A DNA stretch of 64,000 bases, taken from Corbicula japonica (lineage: Eukaryota; Mollusca; Bivalvia; Venerida; Cyrenidae). Under the pieces are notes generated by a model. That model made no database searches. It saw only the letters and a program-made list of their open reading frames with translations, and was not told the DNA's origin. Below are positions 23,011 through 34,238 of the stretch, one piece after another. The first letter of the stretch is position 1. Each line of letters begins with the position of its first letter. The stretch is taken from assembly GCA_038501625.1 (NCBI GenBank), contig JAZAYU010000009.1:7864396-7928395 (forward strand), read 5' to 3'. The translations under genes were made by a program, and so were the position numbers.

Positions 23011-23096
23011 CACTGTGTAAAAAGCTTCAGTCACATTCCCAACCAGTGCAGCCTCTGAGAGCAAATAGGTCTTCAGTCACTGAATTTCTTGAACAT

Positions 23097-24248
23097 TTAA
23101 CCCTTTACTCCATACACTGCAACTCCATGATATCGCGGACCTCGGGGTCCAAGCCCGCCAACCGCGATATAAACGGAGCGCGATATAAGTAAATAATCAT
23201 GCTAAAACAAGGAGAATTCATTTTGTTTTTGCTGTCAGATGCATGTATATCGTGGTGTTGCTTAATTAACGCGCCGTGAAATCTACGGGTACATCAGGGA
23301 GTACGTTCCGTCTTGGACAAATGTTTTAAAACAACTTTCTTTATATATTGAGATTTATTTTTAATAAAAAGAAATTAATTGCTGTACAAACGCAGATCGC
23401 CGTCATCAATTTCCAATGGTGGTATTATTGTTTTCGGTACTTTCAACAGATCGACGATCTGTTGATCGGTCATGGTCGGCGGTGTTAGTTCGTCGTCGTC
23501 CGTCATTTACCAGCTTGATATGTGGATGAGCAGGTAATGTCAAAACAACAAACTGTTTTGACGTTTCCTGCTTATGTCTATTATGGTTAGCAACTTGCAT
23601 TAATTGTCGCTAATTTGCGGTTTGTCTCGTTAACGAAATTCTGCCAGTACCGTAACAGCTTGGTGTTTTTCGCACCTATTGTTCGTCACAAAGGGGGTTT
23701 CTTGTCAAATCAGAAGCAACAAACTTGTAAATAAAAACCTTTCATCTATTTTCATACGTTTGATGTTAAATTGTACCTTGCTACTGAACGTGTACATCGC
23801 CTCAAGTCCCAGCATACAAAATGTAATAAACAGCCTTCGCCGATAATGACGTAATACGACACGGAAAAAGCGTGCGTTTCGTGAATTTGTCGCCAACGTT
23901 GACTTAATCATTTGATCTTTTTACCACCCACGAAGAATGAAAAAACATAATGATATACGTTGTACAAAATAAAATTGGGATCCACGGACCAAGCGCGATA
24001 TATTGGATATCCTGATAAAACGGATCGCGATATAACGGAGTTGCAGTGTATATATGTGTTTTATTGCATGGACAAAAAGTGTAGATCCAGATTATCCAGC
24101 ACAACCATGCCATCTATAAAAAGATCTACACTGTTTGCTTCTTGGTCAAATGAATAAAAAAGCCAACTGTGTTGATCTTTGCCAACGAATATGATCTACT
24201 TTTTTCGCCCATGGGGTAACAGCCATATCCCATGGAGAAAAGGGTTAA
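23097..24248. mobile_element. TTAA MITE carrying a nested Tigger-like element
   Basis: The outer copy begins TTAACCCTTTACTCCATA (23097) and resumes at TATATGTGTTTTATTGCATG (24049), ending GAAAAGGGTTAA (24248). The interruption is exactly the TA-flanked element 23115-24048. Confidence 0.85.
23115..24048. mobile_element. Tigger/pogo-like TIR element, 934 bp
   Basis: Ends CACTGCAACTCCATGATATC and, reverse-complemented, CACTGCAACTCCGTTATATC, with TA at 23113-23114 and 24049-24050. It is the second copy of the element at 4919-5764 and retains about 90 bp more internal sequence (for example 23421-23560). A minus-strand frame from ATG 23472 reads MTDQQIVDLLKVPKTIIPPL then acidic residues and a stop. 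No intact transposase is seen. Confidence 0.8.
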
Positions 24249-26102
24249 AACAAGAGCTGTCAGAGGAGACAGCATGCTAGACTATTCGAATCATTTGAAA
24301 CAAATGCAATTTGAAGATTAAAACAATAACAACTATGGCCATACATTCATGTGCAATCAGGAAAAATATTAACAAGTGAATGGTACGGGAGAAATTCTTT
24401 TCAAATAACAGAAATAATTCCTAAATGTACCATAAATATTAAACTGAATAGGGGAATAACTATGAAATATTTCTGAATTTGTTAGAAAACTTGTTAGTAA
24501 TTTTTTATTAGAGACATTTACTTTTAGTCAAATATCAATCACTTCAGTAATGTTACAGAAAAAGAACTGAAATGAAAATATAATGGTAGTTTGAAGTTGA
24601 TACCTTAAGTATTAGCAAAGTTATCGATGAAGTGCACTTAAGTGAAAATATAAGTCAAACTAGAAATGTGTCCATAGGACACGGATGCCCCGCTATGCAT
24701 CATTTTCAGACACTCAAGTGCAATGATGGGAATAATACGCAATACACTGCCCTTTCATGGTGAACATTTGTGTCAAGTTTTATTGAAATCCCATCCATTT
24801 ATAATGAAGTTACAGCCTGGACAAGAAAATTCTATTTTTAGTATCAGTGACCTTGACCTTGGACCTTCAGGCTTGGGTATTGTGCGGACACACTGCCTTT
24901 TCATGAACATTTGTGCAAAGTTATTTTGAAATCCCTCCATTTATAACAAAGTAACAGCCAGGACAAGATAATTCTATTTTTAGTAACAGTGACCTTGACC
25001 TTTGACCTACAGGCATGGGCATGGTACGTGACACACCGCCCTGTCATTGTGAACATTTGTGTCAAGTTATTTTGAAATCCTTCCATTCATAACAAAGTTA
25101 CAGCCTGGACAAGAAAATTCTATTTTTAGTAACAGTGACCTTGACCTTGGATCTACAGGCATGGGTATTGTGCGGACACACCGCCTTGTCATGGTGAACA
25201 TTTGTGCCAAGATATTTTGAAATCCCTCCATTCATAACAAAGTAACAGCCTAGACAAGAAAATTCTATTTTTAGTAACAGTGACCTTGACCATTGACCTA
25301 CAGGCTTGGGCATGTACGTGACACACCGTCTTGATATGGTGAACAATTATACCAAGTTATTTAAAAACCCAATAAGAAATAACAAAGTTACAGAGCGGAC
25401 ACGATTTTGCAAGAAAATTCTATTTTTAGTAACAGTGACCTTGACCTTGGACCTACAGGCATGGGTATTGTACGCGACACACCGCCTTGTCATAGTGAAC
25501 ATTTGTGCCAAGTTATTTTGAAATCCCTCCATTCATAACGAAGTTAAGGGCCGGCTGTATATTTTGCTTAACACAAAATGTAAGCGAAAAAGGGGCATAA
25601 TTTGAAAAATATTGGAAGAAGGGTTATGGGTCTTGAAATATATTTCAAGTTTCAAGGCAATATCTCAAGTAGTTTTAAAGTTAGGGGCAAAATGCATATT
25701 TTGCTTGACACAAAATATAAGAAAAAAGGGGCATAACTTGAAATATATTGACAGCAGAGTTATGGGTCTTGTTGGTTATGATGTAGAATTTGATGGTGAA
25801 TATATATTCCAAGTTTCAAGTTGATATCTCAAGTAGTTTATAAGTTATGGACCAAAGTGCATATTTTCCTTAACGCAAAATTTAAGTGAAAAAGGGGCAT
25901 AACTTGAAAAAATATTTGTAGCAGAGTTATGGGTGTTGTTGGTAATGATGGAGAATTTGATGGTGAATATATATTCCAAGTTTCAAGTTGATATCATAAG
26001 TAGTTTTCAAGTAATGGACCAAAGTGCATTTTTTGTTTAACGGACGCCGACGCCGGGGCGAGTAGGATAGCTCCCCTATTCTTCGAATAGTCGAGCTAAA
26101 AA
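24249..26102 (+). repeat. Composite core-repeat element, one element inside or fused to another
   Basis: The outer 5' end is CAAGAGCTGTCAGAGGAGAC (stem GCTGTC/GACAGC) followed by GCTAGACTATTCGAA. The outer 3' end is CTATTCTTCGAATAG then TCGAGC (26076-26096), the inverse of the 5' word. At 24660 a different 5' end appears (TAGAAATGTGTCCATAGGAC, stem GTGTCC/GGACAC, then GGATGCCCC). It leads into five GTGACCTTGACC units (24750-25550) and GTTATGGGTCTTG cores (25560-26030), the order also seen at 1-1060. Confidence 0.75.
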
Positions 26103-26660
26103 GGACTTGCTCAATGTCAAAGAAAGACAAGCGGGACATAGCATGACCCCTGTACAGTAACTATGTTATATATCTAACACATGTAAAAATTATATATCTA
26201 ACACATGTAAAAACCGGCAATTTCTGTAGCCAATGAGCACTGCACCCTTATTATTACAACCTTGCTTACAACAACAGAAAATCCTAATAAACATTTATAA
26301 CATTAAGAATGATGTAAAATCAACTGAAAACATTTCCTTATGATCCTATAAATGAGATTTTATTGTTCCATCAATATCTTTAATAATGCCTACAAGATAA
26401 TAGCCAGACATTCAATTTAACCTCCAACCATCCATCAAACATCATCAGCAAACAAGAGGGGATTTCTCCTAAGTTGGCAGCCCAAACAGTCTAAAAGCAC
26501 AGTATAATTATCATTTATAACAAGTATAAATCCAGATTACTCAGTCTCTCATAGTAGCTTGCATTTCATTTGTCTGCAAAACATTCCTAAGGACAATTAA
26601 TAGAATTACTTATATTCAGAAGACAGCAATTCCATCACACTAATTCATCTGGTTACAAGG
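26103..26660. other. Spacer with a 25-bp tandem pair
   Basis: TATATATCTAACACATGTAA occurs twice in tandem at 26167-26213. Otherwise no signal. Confidence 0.5.
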
Positions 26661-26903
26661 TCCCAAGATTATAAAACTGAGATTGGAGACCAGTCTTAAA
26701 TCTCAAGCATCTGATTGGCTGAAATGGAGACAGGTAGACCACTCTCACATCGCAAGCATCTGATTTGCTGAAATGGAGACAAGTAGAACAGACTCAAATC
26801 TCAAGCATTTGATTTGCCAAAATTAAGACTTCTGTCCATTTCAGCCAATCAGATGCTTGAGATTTAAGATTGGTCTCCAATGATCTCTGTTTTATCAACC
26901 CAG
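26661..26903. mobile_element. CCAAT-palindrome MITE with expanded left arm
   Basis: TCCCAAGATTATAAAACTGA start. The AATCTCAAGCATCTGATTGG segment is present three times in the left arm before the single right arm CAGCCAATCAGATGCTTGAG. Confidence 0.75.
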
Positions 26904-28687
26904 GTTACCTTTCTTACTGTCACTTCAGCTCTCAACATCCAATTAATACTGAAGCCACAAGAGCAAGGCTAACATAAACTGGAGTGTTTTAAGAACACTC
27001 TACATCATTTAGTTCCTCTAGCTGTCTGAACCTCCCACAGTGGTCATCAGCTTAGAAGCCTCACAGAAGCAAGCTATGTAATACAGTAAATGATCACTAG
27101 AATTAACCCACTTATCAGAGATCTAAAGATTCTGCAGCCTATGATGGCTCCAACAGTCTGCACTTCACTGCCAAAACATAATTAACTGTAATGACCACCA
27201 AGTGACCATCTCATTCTGGGAATGGTCTGACCACAGGCTGTTGTTTCTATATCTTGTAACAGCATCACACAGATAAAACTCTGTTTTAAAATATCAGAAC
27301 AAATTTAATCTTTCGCCTTTTCTGGCATTTGATATATTTTAACAATTTATTTACACAGTATCACAAGGGCATAAAGGGATGCTGACAATTGTGTAACATG
27401 TTAAAGATAAATATACAAAAGCTAATTAATTGTGGAAGATAAAAATCCTAACAACCACTCAATGTTGTAGACTGTCTTCTTCATTGGAAAACAGTAAATC
27501 CCACTATAATTAGCCTGTGGCTGATTAGATAGGAGGTGCAGACAGAGTGACCTGCCCTTGGCTATATAGGCACCTCAACTATTGTATTGACTGCAATCAA
27601 ATGTGACTTGAATATAAAATTATTGAAAATTGCATTTGTTTGGATTACAAGTTCAATGGGAAGAAATTAAATAACAAAGTAAGTATTTCAAACAATTATT
27701 TATGATACTGTATTAATGTTGTTGCAGGCGAGGATAAGAGATAGTAATTTGATTGGCTGTATGGTTTGCTAGCCATCGCTCAATATTCTGTTAGTAACTT
27801 AGGGATGGTCAGTCAACTTTATTGTCTAAAGTTACTGTGATCATAAGTTAATACCCCACCTAAACATTTCACTTGAAAAGAGTTAAGCATGAGCTAACAG
27901 CAATTTAAGATTCAATTAGTAGGCATAATATTCTCTTAATTCTAAATCCCCTTATGCAATACAGGTCTTAACTATAAAACATTTTAATCCGGCAATAAAA
28001 GTGCCTGTATTGACCACTGGACAATCTGGCTCCTAGATCTATCAACTATTGGCCAAGTTTGTCACATTCCTGGATGATAAAGGCTAGGACTTGTAAATAA
28101 TCTTATCTTTGGTCCATTATAGGACTCGACATGTTGTTGGCAGGCACAATGATGTAGTCTTTGGAATCTACAACACTGTCATCAAAATAGTTCCTCTTGA
28201 ATAAAGTGTGTACAGAATGCTCTCTGGTAGTGAGATGATGACCATTATAATGACCATTGAAATGAAAATAGATCGTCACTAGTTCTGGCTACAATCTATT
28301 TGTCAACAGAGATAAATTGGCAATGTAATAATATATGATGATTGAATTAGTATTGTTTTCATGTGATGCCATTGTATGAGAAATAATAATGTAATAATAC
28401 ACGATAATTGGAAACTGTATTGTTTACATTGTAATGCCAATGTAAATATTGCCTACTGATCTTTGTTTACTGATTGTGATTTCAACACATCACAAGTGAG
28501 GATTCCTCAATACACCAAGAAACAATATTACTTTTGAATTTTTAAATACTTTTTATTGGAGAAAGAGGCTGAGACTACCTTCCTTTTCAGAGAAGGTTCG
28601 AGGGTTTGGTTTCCTGCATCTCCCAGGACTGTACCTAATGTTGAAGATGTTAGGCATTCAAAGCTAGCTATGTAGCTAGGGAATTTA
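26904..28687. other. Unique spacer
   Basis: About 1.8 kb without recognisable repeats, ORFs above 60 codons or convincing exons. It is one of the few long repeat-poor stretches here. Confidence 0.45.
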
Positions 28688-28850
28688 TTAACACTTTCCT
28701 CCATATAATCACCTTTTATTACATGTGCTGACAGTGTAGATCCAGATCAGATGGCACATCTGTGCATGGATGTGCCAGCTGATCTGGATCTACACTAGCT
28801 GTTACAGTTTGCCAAAGCCACAAAGGCATTAAAATAGAGGAAAATGTTAA
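28688..28850. mobile_element. TTAA MITE deletion derivative, 163 bp
   Basis: TTAACACTTTCCTCCATATA to GAGGAAAATGTTAA; one left and one right module remain, the middle is lost. Confidence 0.8.
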
Positions 28851-28996
28851 ACAATTAATTAGATCTAAGACCAAGATGTTACCTTACTAGCATTTTACCA
28901 ACAGGAGATATTCTCCAGCCCCCAACCCATCACAATGAATTATGTAAATCATGAATTAGAGGAATATACAAATTCTTTGCAAGCAAGATTAAAACA

Positions 28997-29625
28997 AAGC
29001 CTATTTCACACAGAACACACAGCTTATACGGTTGGCCACCCATAAATACAACCGAACCAACTGTGGCCTTATCCGAGTGTATCTGTGAAAGCCGTGTATG
29101 ATTTTTAAAACTTTAAAAAAACTGGAACGGGTGCCATGTCCGTGTATGATCGTATTAGCGATCCTACAAGACCGTGAGAGACCATGTGAGACCGTACGAG
29201 ACCGTATATACAACCGCACATGAAGTCCACTCCACGAGTGAGCTCAACCGTGTCAATATCATACATAAATGGTCGTATTAATAAGTCGGTGGGACTGTAT
29301 GTAAACCCTGTAAATGTCCAGTTAATCGAGTAAAAGTCATGTTTAATGGTACTCAAGCCATAACAGACCGTACTTGACGGTACTTGGAACCGTACAACAA
29401 TCGTATGAAAATCGTTTGCAAATTGTGTTCAAACAATGACAAACCTTGCTTGACCGAGAATATCCGTGCTTTGTTTTTACATACTCGTGCTACATTCAAG
29501 TCTAAATCGTACTAACTCATCCCCAGGCACGGTTGGAGCTCAATACTTGTACCAGATAACACGTTTATAACCGAGTATACCAATTGGAACCGTCTGCCCA
29601 ACCCTGTTCTGTGTGAGACAGGCTT
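28997..29625. mobile_element. 629-bp TIR element rich in ACCGT motifs
   Basis: The left end AAGCCTATTTCACACAGAAC pairs with the right end, reverse complement AAGCCTGTCTCACACAGAAC. The interior (29030-29590) is dense in ACCGT/ACGGT words such as GAGACCGTACGAGACCGTAT and is CpG-rich compared with its surroundings. Overlapping minus ORFs are translations of this motif. No transposase or clear target duplication. Confidence 0.65.
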
Positions 29626-29682
29626 AACCTTCCTAAATTTAAATTTAGTAAAGAAACAACTATTCTTTGAACCAACATCGAA

Positions 29683-29968
29683 CATAACCCTTTTCTCCAT
29701 ATATATGGCAATAGTAACACAGAATGAGCAATTTCCTCACATCTCCCATGCATTTTTATGCATGTGCAACCAGTGTTGATCCAGATCAGCCAGCATATCT
29801 GTGCTGACTGATCAGGATCTGCACTGGTCGCATTTTGGTCAGCAATAACTCAACGAATCAAAAAGCAAACAGTGCAGATCCTGATCAGACGGCATGGATG
29901 TGCTAGCTGATCTGGATCTACACTTTTCGCCCACGCAATAAAGGTGTGTCTATGAAGGAAAGGGATAA
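29683..29968. mobile_element. TTAA MITE with ~45-bp extra left sequence
   Basis: ATAACCCTTTTCTCCATATA start, family modules from 29775, end GGAAAGGGATAA. Both TTAA sites mutated. Confidence 0.75.
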
Positions 29969-30622
29969 CATCATCTAGTATCACAACAGTAACATAACTA
30001 TGTCACTGACTGAAAATTCAGATGAAATTTAAAAAATGAAAATGTTATCGAGACCCCATATAGAAAGGAGACCAACAAATTTAGCTAATGTACACCCAAA
30101 CTGAAGTATCCTCTAATTTAAGTTTGCCTAAACATTGGATTTTAAAATGCATTTTCAAGTAAGTGGTCAATTAACTGACAGTGTGTTATGACTTTTTAAT
30201 GAGTTTTGGTTGTTATCAGGAGAGAGTTTGTTTGACTGTAAAACATGGTGACACACAGATATTTTGCTTATGATTAATTGGCTTTTAAAAATATGGGGTA
30301 AGCCTGCAAGTTATTCGCAGGCTACGACTTAAGTATATGTCATTATTGAAAAGAGGTTTTTATCTACTGTTTTATCATTAAATTTTGTGGAGATTAAATT
30401 TGGCGCAAAAGACATGAACAACATTTTTGAATGGGCATTAACATGCACACTTTTATTATTATCATACGATTAGATTTTCAATGGTTTGATTTCACTAGAG
30501 TTTGATGTTGTGTGCTTCCTTTAGCATGGAATATTTAAAACTTAAAACACTGTGAAATATAATGATACCTTGGTAATTTCTCTCAAATACAACTTTGCCT
30601 GTCCAAAAGATTCTTTCGCAAA
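29969..30622. other. Unassigned spacer
   Basis: AT-rich; no repeat or coding signal recognised. Confidence 0.4.
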
Positions 30623-30751
30623 GCCCAAGGTTATAAAACTGAGCATGGAAACCAGTCTCAAATCTCAAGCATCTGATTGGCCAGTCGCCATTTCAGCCAC
30701 TCAGATGATTGAAATTTGAGACTGGTTTCCATGCTCAGTTTTATAACCCTC
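30623..30751. mobile_element. CCAAT-palindrome MITE, 129 bp
   Basis: GCCCAAGGTTATAAAACTGA to CTCAGTTTTATAACC; arms nearly complementary, centre shortened. Confidence 0.8.
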
Positions 30752-30754
30752 ATA

Positions 30755-30900
30755 CTTGATGTCCAGAGGTTTCTGACACAGTATAACACTGGTCTGGATC
30801 AGAAACAACTAATGAATCTAAAAGTCTAGATGTGCCAGCTGATCTGGATCTACACTGTTCGCCCATGCAGCAAAGGTGTACTTATGGAGTTAAGGGTTAA
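30755..30900. mobile_element. TTAA MITE, right half
   Basis: Right modules GTGCCAGCTGATCTGGATCT and GGAGTTAAGGGTTAA; left half lost, directly next to a CCAAT palindrome. Confidence 0.7.
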
Positions 30901-31647
30901 CACATATTACAGAACAATGGTGTGCCCTGGTGAATCTAGGGTGCGCCTGGGAGCAGCAATGGCCAATCACTTGCATCCCAGTTTACTCTAAAATTATAAT
31001 TCTGTTGAAAATGAAGACTTATTTCTTTTATTCCAGACATTTCAACTGAATCCTTCATACTATTTTTTAGTGATAAACTGCCAAATTTTTAAAATTGCTG
31101 CATATTTACTTTTACCAAAAAATTAATACCATTTTAACGATACCTTTTTAGGCCCCTCAGACATGTAATGATTTTAATTGGTTAAATTATGCTTGTGATA
31201 AATAAACTGCCAACCCTCCAAACTGAATGAAATTGAAATGGTAGCATCAGCACTGTAATTTGTGATATAACCTATTTATCACCATTAAATTCTCATTAGG
31301 ACAGTCATCAACATAATTTCTTATGCAAGGCAGATTCAAAATTCATAGACCTAACTATAAATACAAATCATCTTAAATGAAAAGGGATGGGCATTGTGAA
31401 ATTAGATTTTTTCAAACACCTGTTCTACAGTAAAATGGTATCAATACATGATATTTCTGTGTAAGTATTTAAATACAAGCTGAACTGTAATTTCCATTAT
31501 TGTCATGAACATTAAAAGAACAGACAAACAGATGTGTTTTTTAACAGCAACAGTTTCATTAAAGTCAATCAAAAACAACAAGGGCCTTTTGTGTCATAGC
31601 CAACTCGCATTGTCCTATTCTACAAGATTATGAAGCACTCTTCCCTA
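30901..31647. other. Unassigned spacer
   Basis: AT-rich with no recognised feature. Confidence 0.4.
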
Positions 31648-32724
31648 CCACATACTCTGCCATTGAATGTAGCCCAATCCTCTCCAGCTACTCTGCCATA
31701 GAATGTAGCTCAATCCTGTGACCTACTCTGCCATGAAATGTAGCCCAATCCCCTTGACCTACTCTGCCATGGAATGTAGCCCAATCCTCTCCAGCTACTC
31801 TGCCATAGAATGTAGCTCAATCCTGTGACCTACTCTGCCATGGAATGTAGCCCAATCCCCTCCAGCTACTCTGCCATAGAATGTAGCTCAATCCTGTGAC
31901 CTACTCTGCCAGGGAATGTAGCCCAATCCCCTTGACCTACTCTGCCATAGAATGTAGCTCAATCCTGTGACCTACTCTGCCATGGAATGTAGCCCAATCC
32001 CCTTGACCTACTCTGCCATAGAATGTAGCTCAATCCTGTGACCTACTCTGCCAGGGAATGTAGCCCAATCCTCTCCAGCTACTCTGCCATAGAATGTAGC
32101 TCAATCCTGTGACCTACTCTGCCAGGGAATGTAGCCCAATCCTCTCCAGCTACTCTGCCATAGAATGTAGCTCAATCCTGTGACCTACTCTGCCATGAAA
32201 TGTAGCCCAATCCCCTTGACCTACTCTGCCATGGAATGTAGCCCAATCCTCTCCAGCTACTCTGCCAAAGAATGTAGCTCAATCCTGTGACCTACTCTGC
32301 CATAGAATGTAGCTCAATCCTGTGACCTACTCTGCCAGGGAATGTAGCCCAATCCCCTTGACCTACTCTGCCATAGAATGTAGCTCAATCCTGTGACCTA
32401 CTCTGCCAGGGAATGGAGCCCAATCCTCTCCAGCTACTCTGCCATAGAATGTAGCTCAATCCTGTGACCTACTCTGCCAGGGAATGGAGCCCAATCCTCT
32501 CCAGCTACTCTGCCATAGAATGTAGCTCAATCCTGTGACCTACTCTGCCATGAAATGTAGCCCAATCCCCTTGACCTACTCTGCCATGGAATGTAGCCCA
32601 ATCCTCTCCAGCTACTCTGCCAAAGAATGTAGCTCAATCCTGAAACCTACTCTGCCATAGAATGTAGCCCAATCCCCTTGACCTAATTTGCCATGGAATG
32701 TAGCCCAATCCCCTTGACCTACTC
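31648..32724. repeat. Minisatellite, 35/36-bp units with higher-order pattern
   Basis: About 30 head-to-tail units start CTACTCTGCCATRGAATGTA and differ in their tails. A 35-bp form ends GCTCAATCCTGTGAC; 36-bp forms end GCCCAATCCCCTTGAC or GCCCAATCCTCTCCAG. The forms alternate in recurring blocks. No reading frame stays open, so this is not a protein repeat, and the contiguous units without spacers exclude CRISPR. Confidence 0.95.
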
Positions 32725-33005
32725 TTCGTATAGGATAGAGTCTATTAAGAAGTTTCTATAGAAAATAGAAGCTGAAACGAGCACAGCAAGTGCAGGTTTC
32801 TATTTTCTATAGGAACGTCTTAATAGACTCTATCCGACGTACAGGTAACCCTATATTAGTAGCCATGCGCATGCGCAGTTGAAAATAGATCAATCTATTT
32901 TGTAAAATAGAAAATGGAAAGCAGTTCTATTGAAATAAATTGCTGAGGAATTTGAATTTTCATAGCTTCTGATTGGCTACAAATTTTAGGCAACTTCTAA
33001 CACGT
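32725..33005. mobile_element. Insertion inside the minisatellite with pre-miRNA-like hairpin
   Basis: It interrupts a unit after CTACTCT; the array resumes at ATGTAGCCC. 32733-32770 and 32797-32835 are inverted (GGATAGAGTCTATTAAGAAG against its complement, about 36 of 38 matches) around a 26-nt loop. The rest has TATTTTCTATAGG-type words again and no ORF. Confidence 0.65.
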
Positions 33006-33115
33006 AATGTAGCCCACTTCCCTTGACCTACTCTGCCATGGATTATTGCCCTGGTGACTCCCCTCCACCTACTCTGCCTTGGAATCTAGCCCACTCCCCT
33101 CTACCTACTTTGCAG
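33006..33115. repeat. Minisatellite, distal diverged units
   Basis: Three further units (ACCTACTCTGCC...) more diverged than those before the insertion. Confidence 0.8.
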
Positions 33116-33853
33116 ATATAAGCCTACCACATATTACACCTGTAATTAAATTTACCTGCAGAATGAGCCACTAACTGTGACCTGGTTTAGCCAGACTTTT
33201 TGGAGACAGTCAAATAAGTATAATTGCACCAGAACAATCAATGCAATGTTAAACAGGATAATTATTTGATTTGAAGGTTTATCTTACATCTTTTAACAAT
33301 AAGTAAACTTGCAGCTTTTCAGGTTTTACTAGCCAATGATAAATGAAATAGGTTAACAACAGGGAAATGAAATCCTGATAAATCAATCGGTCTCTAAAGA
33401 TCTGAATTTAAGAATAAACCTTTTATGCAAAGCCTATCCATTAGACTTTTTGAATGAAAATATTAATTTTCATATCATTTCATGTCCTACCGGGACAGTC
33501 AAATCACCTTGATTACTACAGCATGCACAAAGAATAAAATCATATCAAACTGCACAATTCTGACATAAAAATCTCTCAAATTCACATATGATTACATTAA
33601 TAAGGACTTTAATCGTTTAATCTAGTTTTAAAACTCTTTTAAATATAAGACTGGTCGGCTGATTATGTTGTCAAAGATTGCAGCACAGAGACAGTCTGTC
33701 GTGTAAACCTGTCGAACAAGCAGGGGTCCCTCCCCTCATTTAAAATTTATGTAAGTCGCAATAACTTTATTACCCTTTTAATTCAGTGAAGTCAAAAGTT
33801 GTTAAGACAGATCAACTATTTTGTTTACCAGATTTCACAGAGAAGTAAATACC
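33116..33853. other. Unassigned spacer
   Basis: No recognised feature. Confidence 0.4.
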
Positions 33854-34238
33854 TTAACCCTTTACTCTATGTCATATGGTTGTTATGCTTGGGCTTTTCT
33901 GCTGTCTGATCTGGATCTAAAATTCTCTTTAATTCATAAGGTTAAACACTCTTTAATTCATTAGGTTATTTTGACCAAGAAATTTGCCAGCTGATCTGGA
34001 TCTACACTGTTTTCACAAGCGATAAATCCTTTTATCCATGGGATATGGCTGGATCCATGGGCATTCTGTGCCATCTGATCAAGATCTACACTGTTGTTGT
34101 TTTTTTTATTCATTAAGTTATTTCTGACCAAGAAGCAAACAGTGCAGATCCTGATCAGATGGCACAGATTTGCCAGCTATCTGGATCTACACTGTTGGCA
34201 TATGCAATAAAATGTGCATATACGGAGTAAAGGGTTAA
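33854..34238. mobile_element. Compound TTAA MITE, 385 bp
   Basis: TTAACCCTTTACTCTATG to GGAGTAAAGGGTTAA with six or more modules and a second left-like end (TTTTATCCATGGGATATGGC) near 34028. It appears to be two merged copies. Confidence 0.7.

Noticed and set aside
29001..29356. Arg/His-rich minus ORFs
   Set aside because: Arise from the ACCGT motif repeats of the TIR element.
31648..32724. CRISPR-like periodicity
   Set aside because: Units are contiguous without unique spacers, and this is eukaryotic DNA; it is a minisatellite.
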